From Lachnospiraceae bacterium UBA2864 (GTDB taxonomy: Bacteria; Bacillota; Clostridia; Lachnospirales; Lachnospiraceae): a DNA stretch of 46,315 nucleotides. Location of the stretch: contig DEFA01000018.1 of NCBI GenBank assembly GCA_002350525.1, forward strand, positions 328 through 46,642. The letters run 5' to 3'. The translations under genes and the position numbers were made by a program. The notes below the pieces were generated by a model. The model was not told the origin of the DNA and ran no database searches. It worked only from the letters and a program-made list of their open reading frames with translations. Shown one piece after another: positions 17,482 through 26,859 of the stretch. How positions within the stretch are numbered: position 1 is the stretch's first letter; every line of letters starts with the position of its first letter.

Positions 17482-19707
17482 ATGAAAAAGGCAAAGAGAA
17501 ATGCTGTTTTCTACCTTATTCTTTTCCTGCTTGTAGCAGCAGGTGCAGTGTATGCAATACTGTATGGATTAGGTGCGGAAAGAACGGGACGCGCTGCTGA
17601 TATTCCACTTGGACTTGATCTCCAGGGTGGTGTCAGCGTAACTTATCAGATTGAAGAAAAGGATGCAACAGATGCAGAGATAGCTACAACTATCGAAAAA
17701 CTGCAGAAGAGAGTTGATACCTACAGCCCTGACGGAGAGGTTTATAAGGCCGGCTCTAACAGAATTACTGTAGAGATTCCTCTTGATACAAGCAAGTATG
17801 ATCCGAATGCTATCCTTGATTCTCTCGGACGTCCGGGAAAACTTGAGTTCCTTGATTCTACAAATATGGCACTCAAGCAGCAGGGACAGGAATATGTGGC
17901 AGCTCTTACCGGTTCAGATGTTAAAGAAGCCGCAGCAGGCAGATATACAAATAATACAACAGGTATAGATCAGTACATCGTATCACTTCAGTTTAACGAA
18001 GAAGGTGCTGTAAAGTTCGGCGATGTTACAGGTGCTAATGTTGGAAATGTTGTTTATATCGTGTATGATGATCAGATTGTAAGCGCTCCTAGAGTAAATT
18101 CTCAGATTTCGGGCGGTTCGGCTCAGATTGAAGGTGACTTCACATATGAAGAAGCTGATGAACTTGCAAGCACAATCAAGATCGGTGCACTTCCGCTTAC
18201 ACTTACAGAGCTGTCATCACAGGTTGTAGGTGCAAAGCTTGGTTCTGACGCACTTCGTACATCACTTATAGCAGGTGCTATCGGTCTCGGATTCATCTTC
18301 CTTATAATGATGATCGTATTCAGATTCCCTGGATTTATAGCATCACTTGCTCTGTGCTGTTATACAGTTCTCGAGCTTTTCTTCCTGAATACTCTTCATA
18401 TTACACTTACATTACCGGGTATTGCAGGTATCATCCTGTCAATCGGTATGGCGGTTGATGCGAATGTAATCATATTTACACGTATTAAGGAAGAAATCGG
18501 CGCCGGAAAGACTGTTAAATCAGCAGTTAAGGATGGTTTTGATAAAGCTCTTTCAGCTATCATCGACGGTAATGTAACAACAATTATTGCAGGCATCGTA
18601 CTTCTTCTTATGGGTACAGGTACTGTTAAGGGCTTCGCAAGAACTCTTATCCTTGGTATCATACTTTCAATGGTATCGGCACTTTTCATTACAAAGCTTC
18701 TTTTAAATATATTTGTTAATCTTGGTGTTACAAACAAGAAACTCTACGGAGCAGCTAAAGAAGTTAAGGATAAGAGCTTCTCCAAGACATTCAAGGGCGC
18801 TGCTGTTTTCTCAGCTGTTGTAATAATCGCCGGTATTGTATTCCTCTTTGTAAACAAGGGAATCACAGGACGTGGAAATGCCCTTAACTTTTCTCTTGAG
18901 TTCAGTGGCGGTACATCTACCACAGTAACATTTAATGAGCAGTATGATCTTGCAAGAGCCGAGAGCGAAATCATCCCTGTACTTGAAGCAGCTACAGAGA
19001 TTGCTCCGGGTTCGGCACAGATTCAGGTTATAGATAATTCAAATCAGATTGTATTTAAGACAGCTACACTGGATAATTCGAAGCGTGAAGCCCTCGCAAA
19101 TGCACTCAAAGAAAATTTCAATATTGCAGACGGTGCAATTGAAACAGATACTATCAGCAATACTATCAGTAACGAGACACAGAGAGATGCCGTTCTTGCG
19201 GTTATCATTGCATCTATTTTGATGCTTATCTACATCGCATTCAGATTCTCTGATGTACGTTTCGGTGTAAGTGCGGTTATCGCTCTTATCCACGACGTAA
19301 TGTTCGTATTCTTTGCTTATTCGGTAGCATACCTTTCGGTAGGTGGTACATTTATCGCATGTATGCTGACTATAGTAGGTTACTCGATCAACTCTACGAT
19401 CATTATCTTCGACCGTATCAGAGAAAATCTGCACGTTATGAATATTAATCGTGATGGTTATGATAAGATTGTGGACAGAAGTATATCACAGACTCTTTGG
19501 AGAAATGTGTATACAAACCTTACAACATTTGTAATGGTTCTTATGCTTTACATCCTGGGTGTTGCTTCTCTTAAGGAGTTTACGTTAGCACTCATGGTCG
19601 GCATCGTAGCGGGTACATATTCTTCTATATGCATTACAGGACCGCTTTGGCTCAATCTTCGTAAGCATATCGGAAAGGGTGAAGAGACTGCCGAGCAGGC
19701 AGAGTAA
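17482..19707 (+). CDS. secDF: SecD-SecF fused protein translocase subunit
   Basis: A 741-residue polytopic membrane protein that uses the proton-motive force to help SecYEG pull exported proteins across the membrane. The SecD half has an N-terminal helix (about 9-29), the family signature LGLDLQGGVSV (about 42-52), a large extracellular domain and a five-helix bundle with GMAVDANVIIF. The SecF half (from about 440) repeats this with LEFSGGTSTTV and a second bundle containing GYSINSTIIIFDRIRE. Both signatures needed for proton coupling are present, so the fusion is complete. The ATG at 17482 follows AAAGAGGT; the longer reading from 17443 lacks such a site. A strong terminator follows. It would be needed to export proteins such as the giant repeat protein upstream. 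Confidence 0.96.
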   Translation: MKKAKRNAVFYLILFLLVAAGAVYAILYGLGAERTGRAADIPLGLDLQGGVSVTYQIEEKDATDAEIATTIEKLQKRVDTYSPDGEVYKAGSNRITVEIPLDTSKYDPNAILDSLGRPGKLEFLDSTNMALKQQGQEYVAALTGSDVKEAAAGRYTNNTTGIDQYIVSLQFNEEGAVKFGDVTGANVGNVVYIVYDDQIVSAPRVNSQISGGSAQIEGDFTYEEADELASTIKIGALPLTLTELSSQVVGAKLGSDALRTSLIAGAIGLGFIFLIMMIVFRFPGFIASLALCCYTVLELFFLNTLHITLTLPGIAGIILSIGMAVDANVIIFTRIKEEIGAGKTVKSAVKDGFDKALSAIIDGNVTTIIAGIVLLLMGTGTVKGFARTLILGIILSMVSALFITKLLLNIFVNLGVTNKKLYGAAKEVKDKSFSKTFKGAAVFSAVVIIAGIVFLFVNKGITGRGNALNFSLEFSGGTSTTVTFNEQYDLARAESEIIPVLEAATEIAPGSAQIQVIDNSNQIVFKTATLDNSKREALANALKENFNIADGAIETDTISNTISNETQRDAVLAVIIASILMLIYIAFRFSDVRFGVSAVIALIHDVMFVFFAYSVAYLSVGGTFIACMLTIVGYSINSTIIIFDRIRENLHVMNINRDGYDKIVDRSISQTLWRNVYTNLTTFVMVLMLYILGVASLKEFTLALMVGIVAGTYSSICITGPLWLNLRKHIGKGEETAEQAE

Positions 19708-19722
19708 TCGTATGAATTTAAG

Positions 19723-19750
19723 AGGGTGCGGGTTTATCCTGCACCCTTTT
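19723..19750 (+). terminator. strong rho-independent terminator after secDF
   Basis: AGGGTGCGGG (19723-19732) pairs with CCTGCACCCT (19738-19747), with one G-U, around TTTAT. A TTTTGTGATTTT run follows. It ends only about 30 bases before the recJ start, leaving little room for a separate recJ promoter, so some read-through or a promoter overlapping the terminator is likely. Confidence 0.88.
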
Positions 19751-19779
19751 GTGATTTTATATAGTTGTTTGGAGAGTGT

Positions 19780-21531
19780 ATGGACGCAGATTGGAGAATA
19801 TATTCAAAAAGAGCTGATTTCGATGCAATCGGAAACAGATTCAATATAGATCCGGTGGTGGCTCGTGTCATAAGAAACAGAGATGTTGTTACCGAAGACG
19901 AGGTCGAGAGATTCCTGTACGGAACACTAGATTCCCTGTATCCGGGAAATCTCATGAAGGATATGGATAAGGGTATCACGATCATATCCGGGAAGATTGA
20001 CGAAGGTAAGCCTATCAGGGTTGTGGGCGACTACGATGTGGATGGAGTGACCGCGACATATATTCTGTATGATGCCCTGAAGAATCTCGGGGCAGATGTG
20101 TCTTATGACATTCCTCACAGGATAACAGATGGTTACGGTATAAATGTCAGGATGATCGAGAAAGCTCATGCAGACGGAGTCGATACCGTAATTACTTGTG
20201 ATAACGGTATAGCGGCTTTCGAGGCTCTGGAACGTGCAAAAGAGCTTGGACTTACGGTTGTCGTAACGGACCATCATGAGATTCAGGAAAAGCTGCCTAT
20301 AGCAGACGCCGTGATCGACCAGCATCAGGAGAATGACGAATATCCGTATAAAGATATATGTGGTGCAGTAGTTGCGCTTAAATTTATCAGATGTCTGTAT
20401 GGTGCCCGGAATGTGGAAATATCCGACAGAAAGTACCTGGATTTTGCTGCCCTTGCGACAGTCTGTGACGTTATGCCACTTCTTGATGAGAACAGAGTTA
20501 TAGTTCGTGAGGGAATGAAGCAGATTGCAAATACCGATTGTATAGGCCTTCGGGCACTTGTCAATGAGTGTGGGTTAAGTGGTACAATCATTTCAGCTTA
20601 TCATCTCGGATTCATGCTCGGTCCGTGCATAAATACCTGCGGAAGGATAGGTTCGGCAATTGAAGCGTTGGAACTCTTCCTTAACGAGGATCCGGAATGG
20701 TGCAGGAAGCGTGCGGCGGAGATCAAACAGAATAATGATGAAAGAAAGAGGATCACTGAGGAAGGTACCGCGCTTGCCATAGAAGAGACCGTAAAAGCGG
20801 GAAGAGACGACGATCAGGTTATAGTTACATACCTGGAAGGCGTACATGAGAGTCTGGCAGGAATTATAGCCGGAAAACTGAAGGAGCATTTCTACAGACC
20901 TACCATAGTATTTACCGATTCCGCAGACGAAGAGTTGTATAAGGGTTCGGGCAGATCGATAGATGCATATAATCTTTTCCGCGAACTTACCGAGGTGCAG
21001 GATATCCTCTTTAAGTTCGGAGGACATAAGCTTGCGGCCGGAGTTACGGTTGAGAAAAAGAATCTGGATGAGCTTAGAGCAAGACTTAACGAAGCAGCTC
21101 ATATGACAGAGCAGGATCTGACTCCGAAGCTTATGATAGATGTTCCGATGCCGCTCAGATACGTAAGTATGGAACTTATCAGACAGCTTGACAGCCTGGA
21201 GCCTTTCGGAACAGGAAATCCAAGGCCGCTTTTTGCAGAGGCGGGACTTAAGATTCTCGGTATGGAAATTTTCGGAAAAAGAAGCAATGCTCTTAAAATG
21301 AGGGTGAAAGATTCAAGGGGTGGTACATTTATTCTTATGAGTTTTGATCCCGAAGGTGTGGTATCTGATATAAAGAAGTGGTTTACAGACGAAGTTTGTG
21401 ATAAAATATTGAGAGGTGTTGATACCGGAGTGATGATTGATGCAGCATATCAGCCGCAGATCAACACATATAACGGTATGAGCAGTATTCAGTTTATGCT
21501 GAGAAATATGCGCCCGAGTCAGAGGGGTTAG
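19780..21531 (+). CDS. recJ: single-stranded-DNA-specific exonuclease RecJ
   Basis: A 583-residue DHH-family nuclease that degrades single-stranded DNA 5' to 3' in recombination and repair. The DHH phosphoesterase motifs are intact: GDYDVDG (83-89, metal-binding Asp residues), a CDNG motif (about 135-138) and TDHHE (163-167). NTCGRIGSA follows in the core, and the DHHA1 region carries FGGHKLAAG. A C-terminal OB-type region follows. The length matches the usual RecJ core of about 560-580 residues, so it is complete. The ATG at 19780 with GGAGAG upstream is preferred over the TTG at 19765. It lies 46 nt upstream of apt and then rel, an order often seen in Firmicutes, so recJ-apt-rel are probably co-transcribed. 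Confidence 0.96.
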   Translation: MDADWRIYSKRADFDAIGNRFNIDPVVARVIRNRDVVTEDEVERFLYGTLDSLYPGNLMKDMDKGITIISGKIDEGKPIRVVGDYDVDGVTATYILYDALKNLGADVSYDIPHRITDGYGINVRMIEKAHADGVDTVITCDNGIAAFEALERAKELGLTVVVTDHHEIQEKLPIADAVIDQHQENDEYPYKDICGAVVALKFIRCLYGARNVEISDRKYLDFAALATVCDVMPLLDENRVIVREGMKQIANTDCIGLRALVNECGLSGTIISAYHLGFMLGPCINTCGRIGSAIEALELFLNEDPEWCRKRAAEIKQNNDERKRITEEGTALAIEETVKAGRDDDQVIVTYLEGVHESLAGIIAGKLKEHFYRPTIVFTDSADEELYKGSGRSIDAYNLFRELTEVQDILFKFGGHKLAAGVTVEKKNLDELRARLNEAAHMTEQDLTPKLMIDVPMPLRYVSMELIRQLDSLEPFGTGNPRPLFAEAGLKILGMEIFGKRSNALKMRVKDSRGGTFILMSFDPEGVVSDIKKWFTDEVCDKILRGVDTGVMIDAAYQPQINTYNGMSSIQFMLRNMRPSQRG

Positions 21532-21577
21532 GTTATAGAACCTGAGTCGGAGCGGTACACAATAAGGAGGTTAGGCA

Positions 21578-22102
21578 ATGGCTAGTGTTGAGGATTATAT
21601 TATAACTATTCCGGATTTCCCTGAACCGGGGATTATGTTCAGAGATATTACGGGTATTCTTGATAGCGGAGAGGGACTTCAGCTTTCAATCGATGAACTG
21701 TATAAACTTATCGCTGATGTTGATTTTGATGTTATAGCGGGAGCCGAGGCCAGAGGATTCATCTTCGGTATGCCGCTTGCATATAAGGCATGTAAGCCGT
21801 TCATTCCGGTAAGAAAAAAAGGTAAACTGCCGAGAGAAACTTACGAGCAGACCTATGATCTGGAATATGGTACGGCAACTATAGAGATTCATAAGGATTC
21901 CATCAAACCGGGACAGAAGGTTGTACTCGTAGATGATCTTATCGCTACGGGAGGAACAATCGAAGCAGCTGCAAAGCTTATAGAGAAGTGCGGCGGCGAA
22001 GTAGTTAAGATCATATTCCTTATGGAACTTGAAGGGCTTGAAGGACGTAAGAAACTGGCTAAGTATAATGTGGAGTCAGTCCTTAAGTATCCCGGGAAGT
22101 AA
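21578..22102 (+). CDS. apt: adenine phosphoribosyltransferase
   Basis: A 174-residue cytoplasmic purine-salvage enzyme that makes AMP from adenine and PRPP. The PRPP-binding loop VVLVDDLIATGGT (115-127) is canonical. The N-terminal IPDFPEPGIMFRDIT (11-25) and AGAEARGFIFG (54-64) segments are diagnostic of Apt rather than other phosphoribosyltransferases. Its length is normal. AAGGAGG just upstream supports the ATG. It sits between recJ and rel, a conserved Firmicute neighbourhood. Its stop codon is directly abutted by a repeat element. Confidence 0.97.
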   Translation: MASVEDYIITIPDFPEPGIMFRDITGILDSGEGLQLSIDELYKLIADVDFDVIAGAEARGFIFGMPLAYKACKPFIPVRKKGKLPRETYEQTYDLEYGTATIEIHKDSIKPGQKVVLVDDLIATGGTIEAAAKLIEKCGGEVVKIIFLMELEGLEGRKKLAKYNVESVLKYPGK

Positions 22103-22272
22103 AGACTACGGGATTGCCTGAGCGAAGCGAAGGAGGACCCCGTAGCCTCGAGCGAGTAAAACGAGCGAAGAGGTGTGCGACTGCGAAGCAGCGCGATTAC
22201 TCGCTGAAAGCGAGAAATCCGGAACGTGCTTCGAAGAAGCACGGAACGACATCAAAGACTACGGGATTGCCT
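22101..22272 (+). repeat. structured repeat element between apt and rel
   Basis: The 192-base gap is not coding. A 19-base direct repeat, AAAGACTACGGGATTGCCT, occurs at 22101-22119 and 22254-22272 and brackets the element. Inside are CTACGGG/CCCGTAG (22106-22112 with 22139-22145) and two adjacent small hairpins with GAA loops: CTCGCT/AGCGAG (22200-22214) and GTGCTTC/GAAGCAC (22226-22242). TGCGAAGCAGCGCG (22182-22195) and GACATCAA plus ACGGGATTGC are shared with the element after rel. The pattern resembles REP-type palindromic repeats that settle at stop codons. Confidence 0.75.
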
Positions 22273-22294
22273 AATATATAGAAAGGAGGAAGAT

Positions 22295-24574
22295 ATGGCA
22301 GATCCTATCAGAGAGATAATCAGTAATACAGCCAGAAGTATTGATCTGGCAACACCGGACGATTTTACCACGCCGGATGAGATTTATCAGGTTCTCATCG
22401 ACAAGATGAAGTCGTATCATCCTTCTGATGATTTTTCACTTGTTGAAAAAGCTTATCGAATGGCAGATGCGGCTCATGAGGGACAGAAGAGAAAGTCCGG
22501 TGAACCTTACATCATCCATCCGCTCTGCGTGGCTATAATTCTTGCCGGCCTTGAGATGGATAAGGAAACCATCATAGCAGGGCTTCTGCATGATGTTATC
22601 GAGGATACAGAGAAGACAAGGGAAGATATAGAGAGAGAATTCTCTCCGGAAGTTGCACTTCTTGTTGACGGAGTTACAAAGCTGACTCAGTTGTCTCTGT
22701 CTCAGGATAAGATAGAGATTCAGGCTGAAAATCTTCGTAAGATGTTCCTGGCTATGGCTAAGGATATCAGAGTAATCATAATCAAGCTGGCCGACCGTCT
22801 CCATAATCTCAGAACGCTTCAGTATCAGACTGCGGAAAAGCAGGTTGAGAAGGCTCGTGAGACCATGGATATTTATGCTCCGCTTGCTAACAGGCTCGGT
22901 ATTTCCAAGATTCAGGTTGAAATGGATGACCTCTGCATGCAGTATCTCTATCCGGATATCTACAGAGACATTCGTGACAAGTTGGATGAAATGCTTTCCG
23001 AACGCGGAGATTTCATAAATGAGATAGTGGCTGAAGTGAAGCAGTACATTTCTGAGGCGGATATAAAAGCCGAGATTGATGGAAGAGTAAAGCACATCTT
23101 CAGTATATATAAGAAAATGAAGACTCAGGGTAAGACTCTGGATCAGATTTATGACATTGTTGCGCTTAGAATCAAGGTTGAGACGGTACGTGACTGTTAT
23201 GCGGCTCTGGGTATAATCCATGAGAAGTATAAGCCTATTCCGGGACGTTTCAAGGATTATATTGCCATGCCAAAGGCAAATCTGTACCAGTCGCTCCATA
23301 CAACCCTTATCGGTCATGGAGGACGTCCTTTCGAGATTCAGATAAGAACGTATGAGATGCATCGTACTGCTGAATTCGGTATTGCGGCGCACTGGAAATA
23401 TAAGGAGTCGGGAAGCAAGGAAGTTTCTACAGAAGAGGAGAAGTTGAACTGGCTTCGAGAGATTCTTGAGTGGCAGAACGACAGTGATGATAATCACGAG
23501 TTTATGAATGCGGTCAAGTCGAGTCTGGATCTGTTTCAGGATCACGTATACTGCTTTACACCTGCGGGCGATGTCAAGACTCTGCCGAGAGGTTCGAATA
23601 CGATTGATTTTGCTTATGCGGTTCATACCGCTGTCGGTAATAAGATGATCGGTGCAAGGATCAACGGTCGTGTTGTTCCTATTGAAACAGAGATCAGAAA
23701 CGGCGACAGAGTTGACATCATCACATCTCAGAATTCCAAGGGACCTAGCCGTGACTGGCTGTCCATGGTTAAGAGTACACAGGCACGTAACAAGATCAAT
23801 CAGTGGTATAAGAATGAGTATAAGGCCGATAATCTCCAGAAGGGTAAATCCGCGATGGAGGATTACTGCCGGGCGAAAGGACTTAACCTTTCGGAACTTC
23901 TTGTACCGGAATATATGGAGAAAACTCTTAAGAGATATAACTATACCGAATGGGATACTCTGATGGCTGCTGTCGGACACGGCGGCCTTCGTGAGGGACA
24001 GATCGTTAACAGGCTTCTTGAGGAGAAGAGACGTGTTGAGGAGAAGAATCGTTCGGATAGTGCTGTTCTTGAAGAGATAAGAGATAAAAAGGGCGACGAA
24101 GAGTATGAGAGCCCTAAGGGAACTATCAAGGTCCGCGGTATTCATGACGTTGCGGTAAGATTCTCAAAATGCTGTTCACCTGTACCGGGCGATGATATTG
24201 TCGGATTCGTTACCAGAGGAAGAGGCATATCAATTCACAGAACGGACTGCATAAACGTTGTTAACATGAGTGAGACTGACAGAGTCAGACTTATTGATGC
24301 AGAGTGGGTTGAAGCTGACGGAACGTCAAACTTTGAATTTACAACTGAGATAAATGTATTTGCGATGGAGAGAAACGGACTTATCTTTGATCTGTCGAAG
24401 GTATTCAATGAGGAGAATATTTCCATAAAGGGAATGAATGCCAGAACAAGCAAAGCCGGCAAGTCGACAATAGATATCTCGTTTAACGTCAAGTCTAAAG
24501 AAGATATGAACAGACTTGTATCGAAGATAAGAAACATACAGGGCATTATAGATATTGTAAGACCACAAGGCTAG
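22295..24574 (+). CDS. rel: bifunctional (p)ppGpp synthetase/hydrolase Rel
   Basis: A 759-residue RelA/SpoT-family enzyme that makes and degrades the stringent-response alarmone. The N-terminal HD hydrolase domain has HPLCVA at about 75 and HDVIEDT (99-105). The synthetase domain (about 240-380) has the RFKDYIAMPK stretch with the RxKD motif typical of bifunctional Rel enzymes, then YQSLHT and FEIQIRT. A TGS domain (YCFTPAGDVKTLPRGS), a zinc/CC-type region (FSKCCSPVPGD) and a C-terminal ACT domain follow. All parts are present, so both activities are expected. The ATG at 22295 has AAAGGAGGA six to eight bases upstream. A longer frame from 22226 would run through the repeat element and is rejected. 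The stop is directly followed by another repeat element. Confidence 0.97.
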   Translation: MADPIREIISNTARSIDLATPDDFTTPDEIYQVLIDKMKSYHPSDDFSLVEKAYRMADAAHEGQKRKSGEPYIIHPLCVAIILAGLEMDKETIIAGLLHDVIEDTEKTREDIEREFSPEVALLVDGVTKLTQLSLSQDKIEIQAENLRKMFLAMAKDIRVIIIKLADRLHNLRTLQYQTAEKQVEKARETMDIYAPLANRLGISKIQVEMDDLCMQYLYPDIYRDIRDKLDEMLSERGDFINEIVAEVKQYISEADIKAEIDGRVKHIFSIYKKMKTQGKTLDQIYDIVALRIKVETVRDCYAALGIIHEKYKPIPGRFKDYIAMPKANLYQSLHTTLIGHGGRPFEIQIRTYEMHRTAEFGIAAHWKYKESGSKEVSTEEEKLNWLREILEWQNDSDDNHEFMNAVKSSLDLFQDHVYCFTPAGDVKTLPRGSNTIDFAYAVHTAVGNKMIGARINGRVVPIETEIRNGDRVDIITSQNSKGPSRDWLSMVKSTQARNKINQWYKNEYKADNLQKGKSAMEDYCRAKGLNLSELLVPEYMEKTLKRYNYTEWDTLMAAVGHGGLREGQIVNRLLEEKRRVEEKNRSDSAVLEEIRDKKGDEEYESPKGTIKVRGIHDVAVRFSKCCSPVPGDDIVGFVTRGRGISIHRTDCINVVNMSETDRVRLIDAEWVEADGTSNFEFTTEINVFAMERNGLIFDLSKVFNEENISIKGMNARTSKAGKSTIDISFNVKSKEDMNRLVSKIRNIQGIIDIVRPQG

Positions 24575-24634
24575 ACCACGATATAGCGGTTGCGAAGCAG
24601 CGCGGAATGACATCAAGAAAGATCACGGGATTGC
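24572..24634 (+). repeat. repeat element after rel
   Basis: Starting at the rel stop codon (TAGACCACG), this element shares TGCGAAGCAGCGCG (24591-24604), GACATCAA (24609-24616) and AGATCACGGGATTGC (24620-24634) with the apt-rel element, in the same order. It is shorter and lacks the hairpin pairs of that copy. It separates rel from the next gene by an 84-base gap. Confidence 0.7.
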
Positions 24635-24658
24635 TCGAACATACACCTGGGGGAAATT

Positions 24659-25297
24659 ATGATTAAAGTATATGTTGCGGTTCTCGGGCCGGTAGGCACC
24701 AACTGCTACATCCTTATAAATGAAGAGTCCGGCGAAGCAGCAATAATCGATGCTGCTGACAACGCGGACAGACTGCTTTCGGCAGTAGAGAAGAAGGGGG
24801 CGAAGTTAACGAAGCTCCTTCTTACTCATGCCCATTGGGATCACATCGGAGCGGTTAATGACATTATAGATAAGTTACCGTCACTATCGGTATATATCGG
24901 TGAGGACGACATTCCTCTAATGGAGAACCCTTCTGCCAACTGCTCGGCATGGCTTGCGGAATATCCGGGCACTGTAAGCAGAGATAAGGTTATCGCGTTA
25001 AAAGACGGCGAGGAGCTGGATGTTCTCGGAGAATCCGTAAAGGTTATCGAGGTTCCGGGACACACAGCCGGCGGTATATGTTTTTATTTTCAGGATAGTG
25101 AGATTCTGTTCTGCGGTGATACCCTGTTCCAGGGCAGCATCGGCAGGTCGGATCTTCCGACGGGAGATGAGAAACAGCTCATAACCAATATAATAGAAAA
25201 GCTTATGGTCCTTCCGGAGGCAACGAAAGTTTATCCGGGACATGGAATGTCCACGACCATAGGTGAAGAGAAAGTAAGTAATTATTATCTGAATTAG
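24659..25297 (+). CDS. metallo-beta-lactamase-fold hydrolase (glyoxalase II-like)
   Basis: A 212-residue cytoplasmic metallo-hydrolase. The metal-binding motif THAHWDH (56-62) supplies H57, H59, D61 and H62; further ligands are H135 (PGHTAGG), D154 (CGDTLF) and H195 (YPGHG). This set matches the YcbL/glyoxalase II-like group of small single-domain proteins, which act on thioesters or similar small substrates. The C-terminal substrate domain of true GloB is absent, so the physiological substrate cannot be named. It starts at the ATG 24659 after a GGGGG ribosome site. It sits between rel and hemZ, a common arrangement in Clostridia, and hemZ follows after 25 nt. Confidence 0.9.
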   Translation: MIKVYVAVLGPVGTNCYILINEESGEAAIIDAADNADRLLSAVEKKGAKLTKLLLTHAHWDHIGAVNDIIDKLPSLSVYIGEDDIPLMENPSANCSAWLAEYPGTVSRDKVIALKDGEELDVLGESVKVIEVPGHTAGGICFYFQDSEILFCGDTLFQGSIGRSDLPTGDEKQLITNIIEKLMVLPEATKVYPGHGMSTTIGEEKVSNYYLN

Positions 25298-25322
25298 AAC
25301 GGGTTCATCGGAGCGTGAGAAC

Positions 25323-26813
25323 ATGATCTTACTTGTTCAGAATACAAATGAATATGAGATTGACCTTCGTGCTATGATCATGGCGTTTTTTCCGGTCGAG
25401 AAATTGACGGTGATTCATCCTAAGGATATTTTGAATTATCGCGGAAACAATTTCGAAGACTGGGACTTCGTGTTCACAGCACTTTTTGATAAGGAGGAGA
25501 CAAAACTCCATATAGAGGAGCAGGGACACGTGATTTTTTCCGCCTATACCTTCGGTGATTATACCGACAGGAAAAGGTTCAGAAATAAGATGAAGCTGGC
25601 GGTATATAAGGTTCTGAAGGAGTATACCGGAAGGAGCCTGCCATGGGGAAGCCTTACAGGTATGAGACCTACAAAGGTTGCAACCCGTGCACTTGAAAAT
25701 GGTCTTGATGACAGCGATATAATCGATTATTATATGAGGACGTATGAAACGTCTGAAGAGAAGGCATCTCTTGCAGTTGAGGTTGCTCGGCGGGAGAGAA
25801 GGATAATCAGCGGAGTGAATCCGAGAAGAGACTATTGTCTTTATGTGGGCATCCCATTCTGTCCTTCAAGATGCGTATATTGTTCTTTTGCGGCATATCC
25901 TATAATCGAATATGCAGGTAAGATCGATGCTTATATCGATGCCGTAAGGCAGGAATTGCAGAATATTTCTCTTATGAATAACGGAAGAAGACTTGCTGCA
26001 ATCTATGTGGGAGGCGGTACTCCGACCTCTGTCAGTGCCGAGCAGTTAGACAGACTTCTTACAGAGATTGATTACTCCTTTGACATGGAAGGTGTGGAGG
26101 AGTACACTGTTGAAGCCGGACGTCCGGACAGCATAACTCCGGAAAAACTGGCGGTCATGAAGAGACACGGCGTTACAAGGATAAGTATCAATCCGCAGTC
26201 CATGAATGCGGATACGCTTCGTAAGATCGGTCGAGCCCATTCACCGGAAATGATAGTCCATGCCATGAAGGAAGCCCGTAAAGCAGGCTTCGATAATGTA
26301 AACATGGATCTTATCGCAGGTCTTCCGGATGAGAAACTGGGCGATATGGCTCATACTCTTGATGAAGTGCTGAAACTTGAGCCTGAATCTATTACGGTTC
26401 ACAGCCTTGCCATCAAGAAAAAAGCAGGCCTGAACGAGAAATATGAGGATTATAAGGCGAGTATCAACCAGGATGTTGACAGGATGATAGCGCTTGCGAC
26501 AGCCAAGGCGAAAGCGGCGGGACTTATGCCATATTATCTGTATCGTCAGAAGAATATAGCAGGCAATCTTGAAAATACGGGATTTGCCATTCCGAGTACA
26601 GAGTGCAGATACAATGTGCTCATTATGGAAGAAAAGCTTGATACATTTGCAGCGGGAGCGGGAGCGGTAACCCGACTTCTTTCACTCGATGATGAAGGGA
26701 AAGTTACCCGCGTGGACCGTGTTGAAAATGTTAAAAATGTGGATGAATATATAAACCGCATTGAAGAAATGATAAGCCGTAAGGTTGAGGGGATCGCAGC
26801 AAGGAATATGTGA
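25323..26813 (+). CDS. hemZ: coproporphyrinogen III dehydrogenase-type radical SAM enzyme HemZ
   Basis: A 496-residue radical SAM protein of the HemN/HemZ family, which in its characterised members decarboxylates coproporphyrinogen III without oxygen. The 4Fe-4S cluster motif CPSRCVYC supplies C180, C184 and C187, and the glycine motif YVGGGTPTS follows. An N-terminal extension of about 170 residues (ending in WGSLTGMRPTKVA) before the radical SAM core is diagnostic of HemZ. The C-terminal HemN-like region ends near YRQKNIAGNLENTG. In Clostridia this gene is commonly found with rel and hisS, as here, even where haem synthesis is incomplete, so its role could be other than haem formation. GGAG lies nine bases before the ATG. 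Confidence 0.92.
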   Translation: MILLVQNTNEYEIDLRAMIMAFFPVEKLTVIHPKDILNYRGNNFEDWDFVFTALFDKEETKLHIEEQGHVIFSAYTFGDYTDRKRFRNKMKLAVYKVLKEYTGRSLPWGSLTGMRPTKVATRALENGLDDSDIIDYYMRTYETSEEKASLAVEVARRERRIISGVNPRRDYCLYVGIPFCPSRCVYCSFAAYPIIEYAGKIDAYIDAVRQELQNISLMNNGRRLAAIYVGGGTPTSVSAEQLDRLLTEIDYSFDMEGVEEYTVEAGRPDSITPEKLAVMKRHGVTRISINPQSMNADTLRKIGRAHSPEMIVHAMKEARKAGFDNVNMDLIAGLPDEKLGDMAHTLDEVLKLEPESITVHSLAIKKKAGLNEKYEDYKASINQDVDRMIALATAKAKAAGLMPYYLYRQKNIAGNLENTGFAIPSTECRYNVLIMEEKLDTFAAGAGAVTRLLSLDDEGKVTRVDRVENVKNVDEYINRIEEMISRKVEGIAARNM

Positions 26814-26859
26814 TGCCCGTACAAAGCGGCAAATGAAGCATTTAGGAGGAAACATTAAA

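Noticed and set aside
22226..22294. N-terminal extension of rel
   Set aside because: It would start in a hairpin of the repeat element. The ATG at 22295 has a far better ribosome site and matches the usual Rel start.
22436..24145. A 569-codon open frame on the minus strand
   Set aside because: It lies fully opposite the conserved rel gene, has a Leu/Ile/Arg-rich shadow composition and no recognisable motif.
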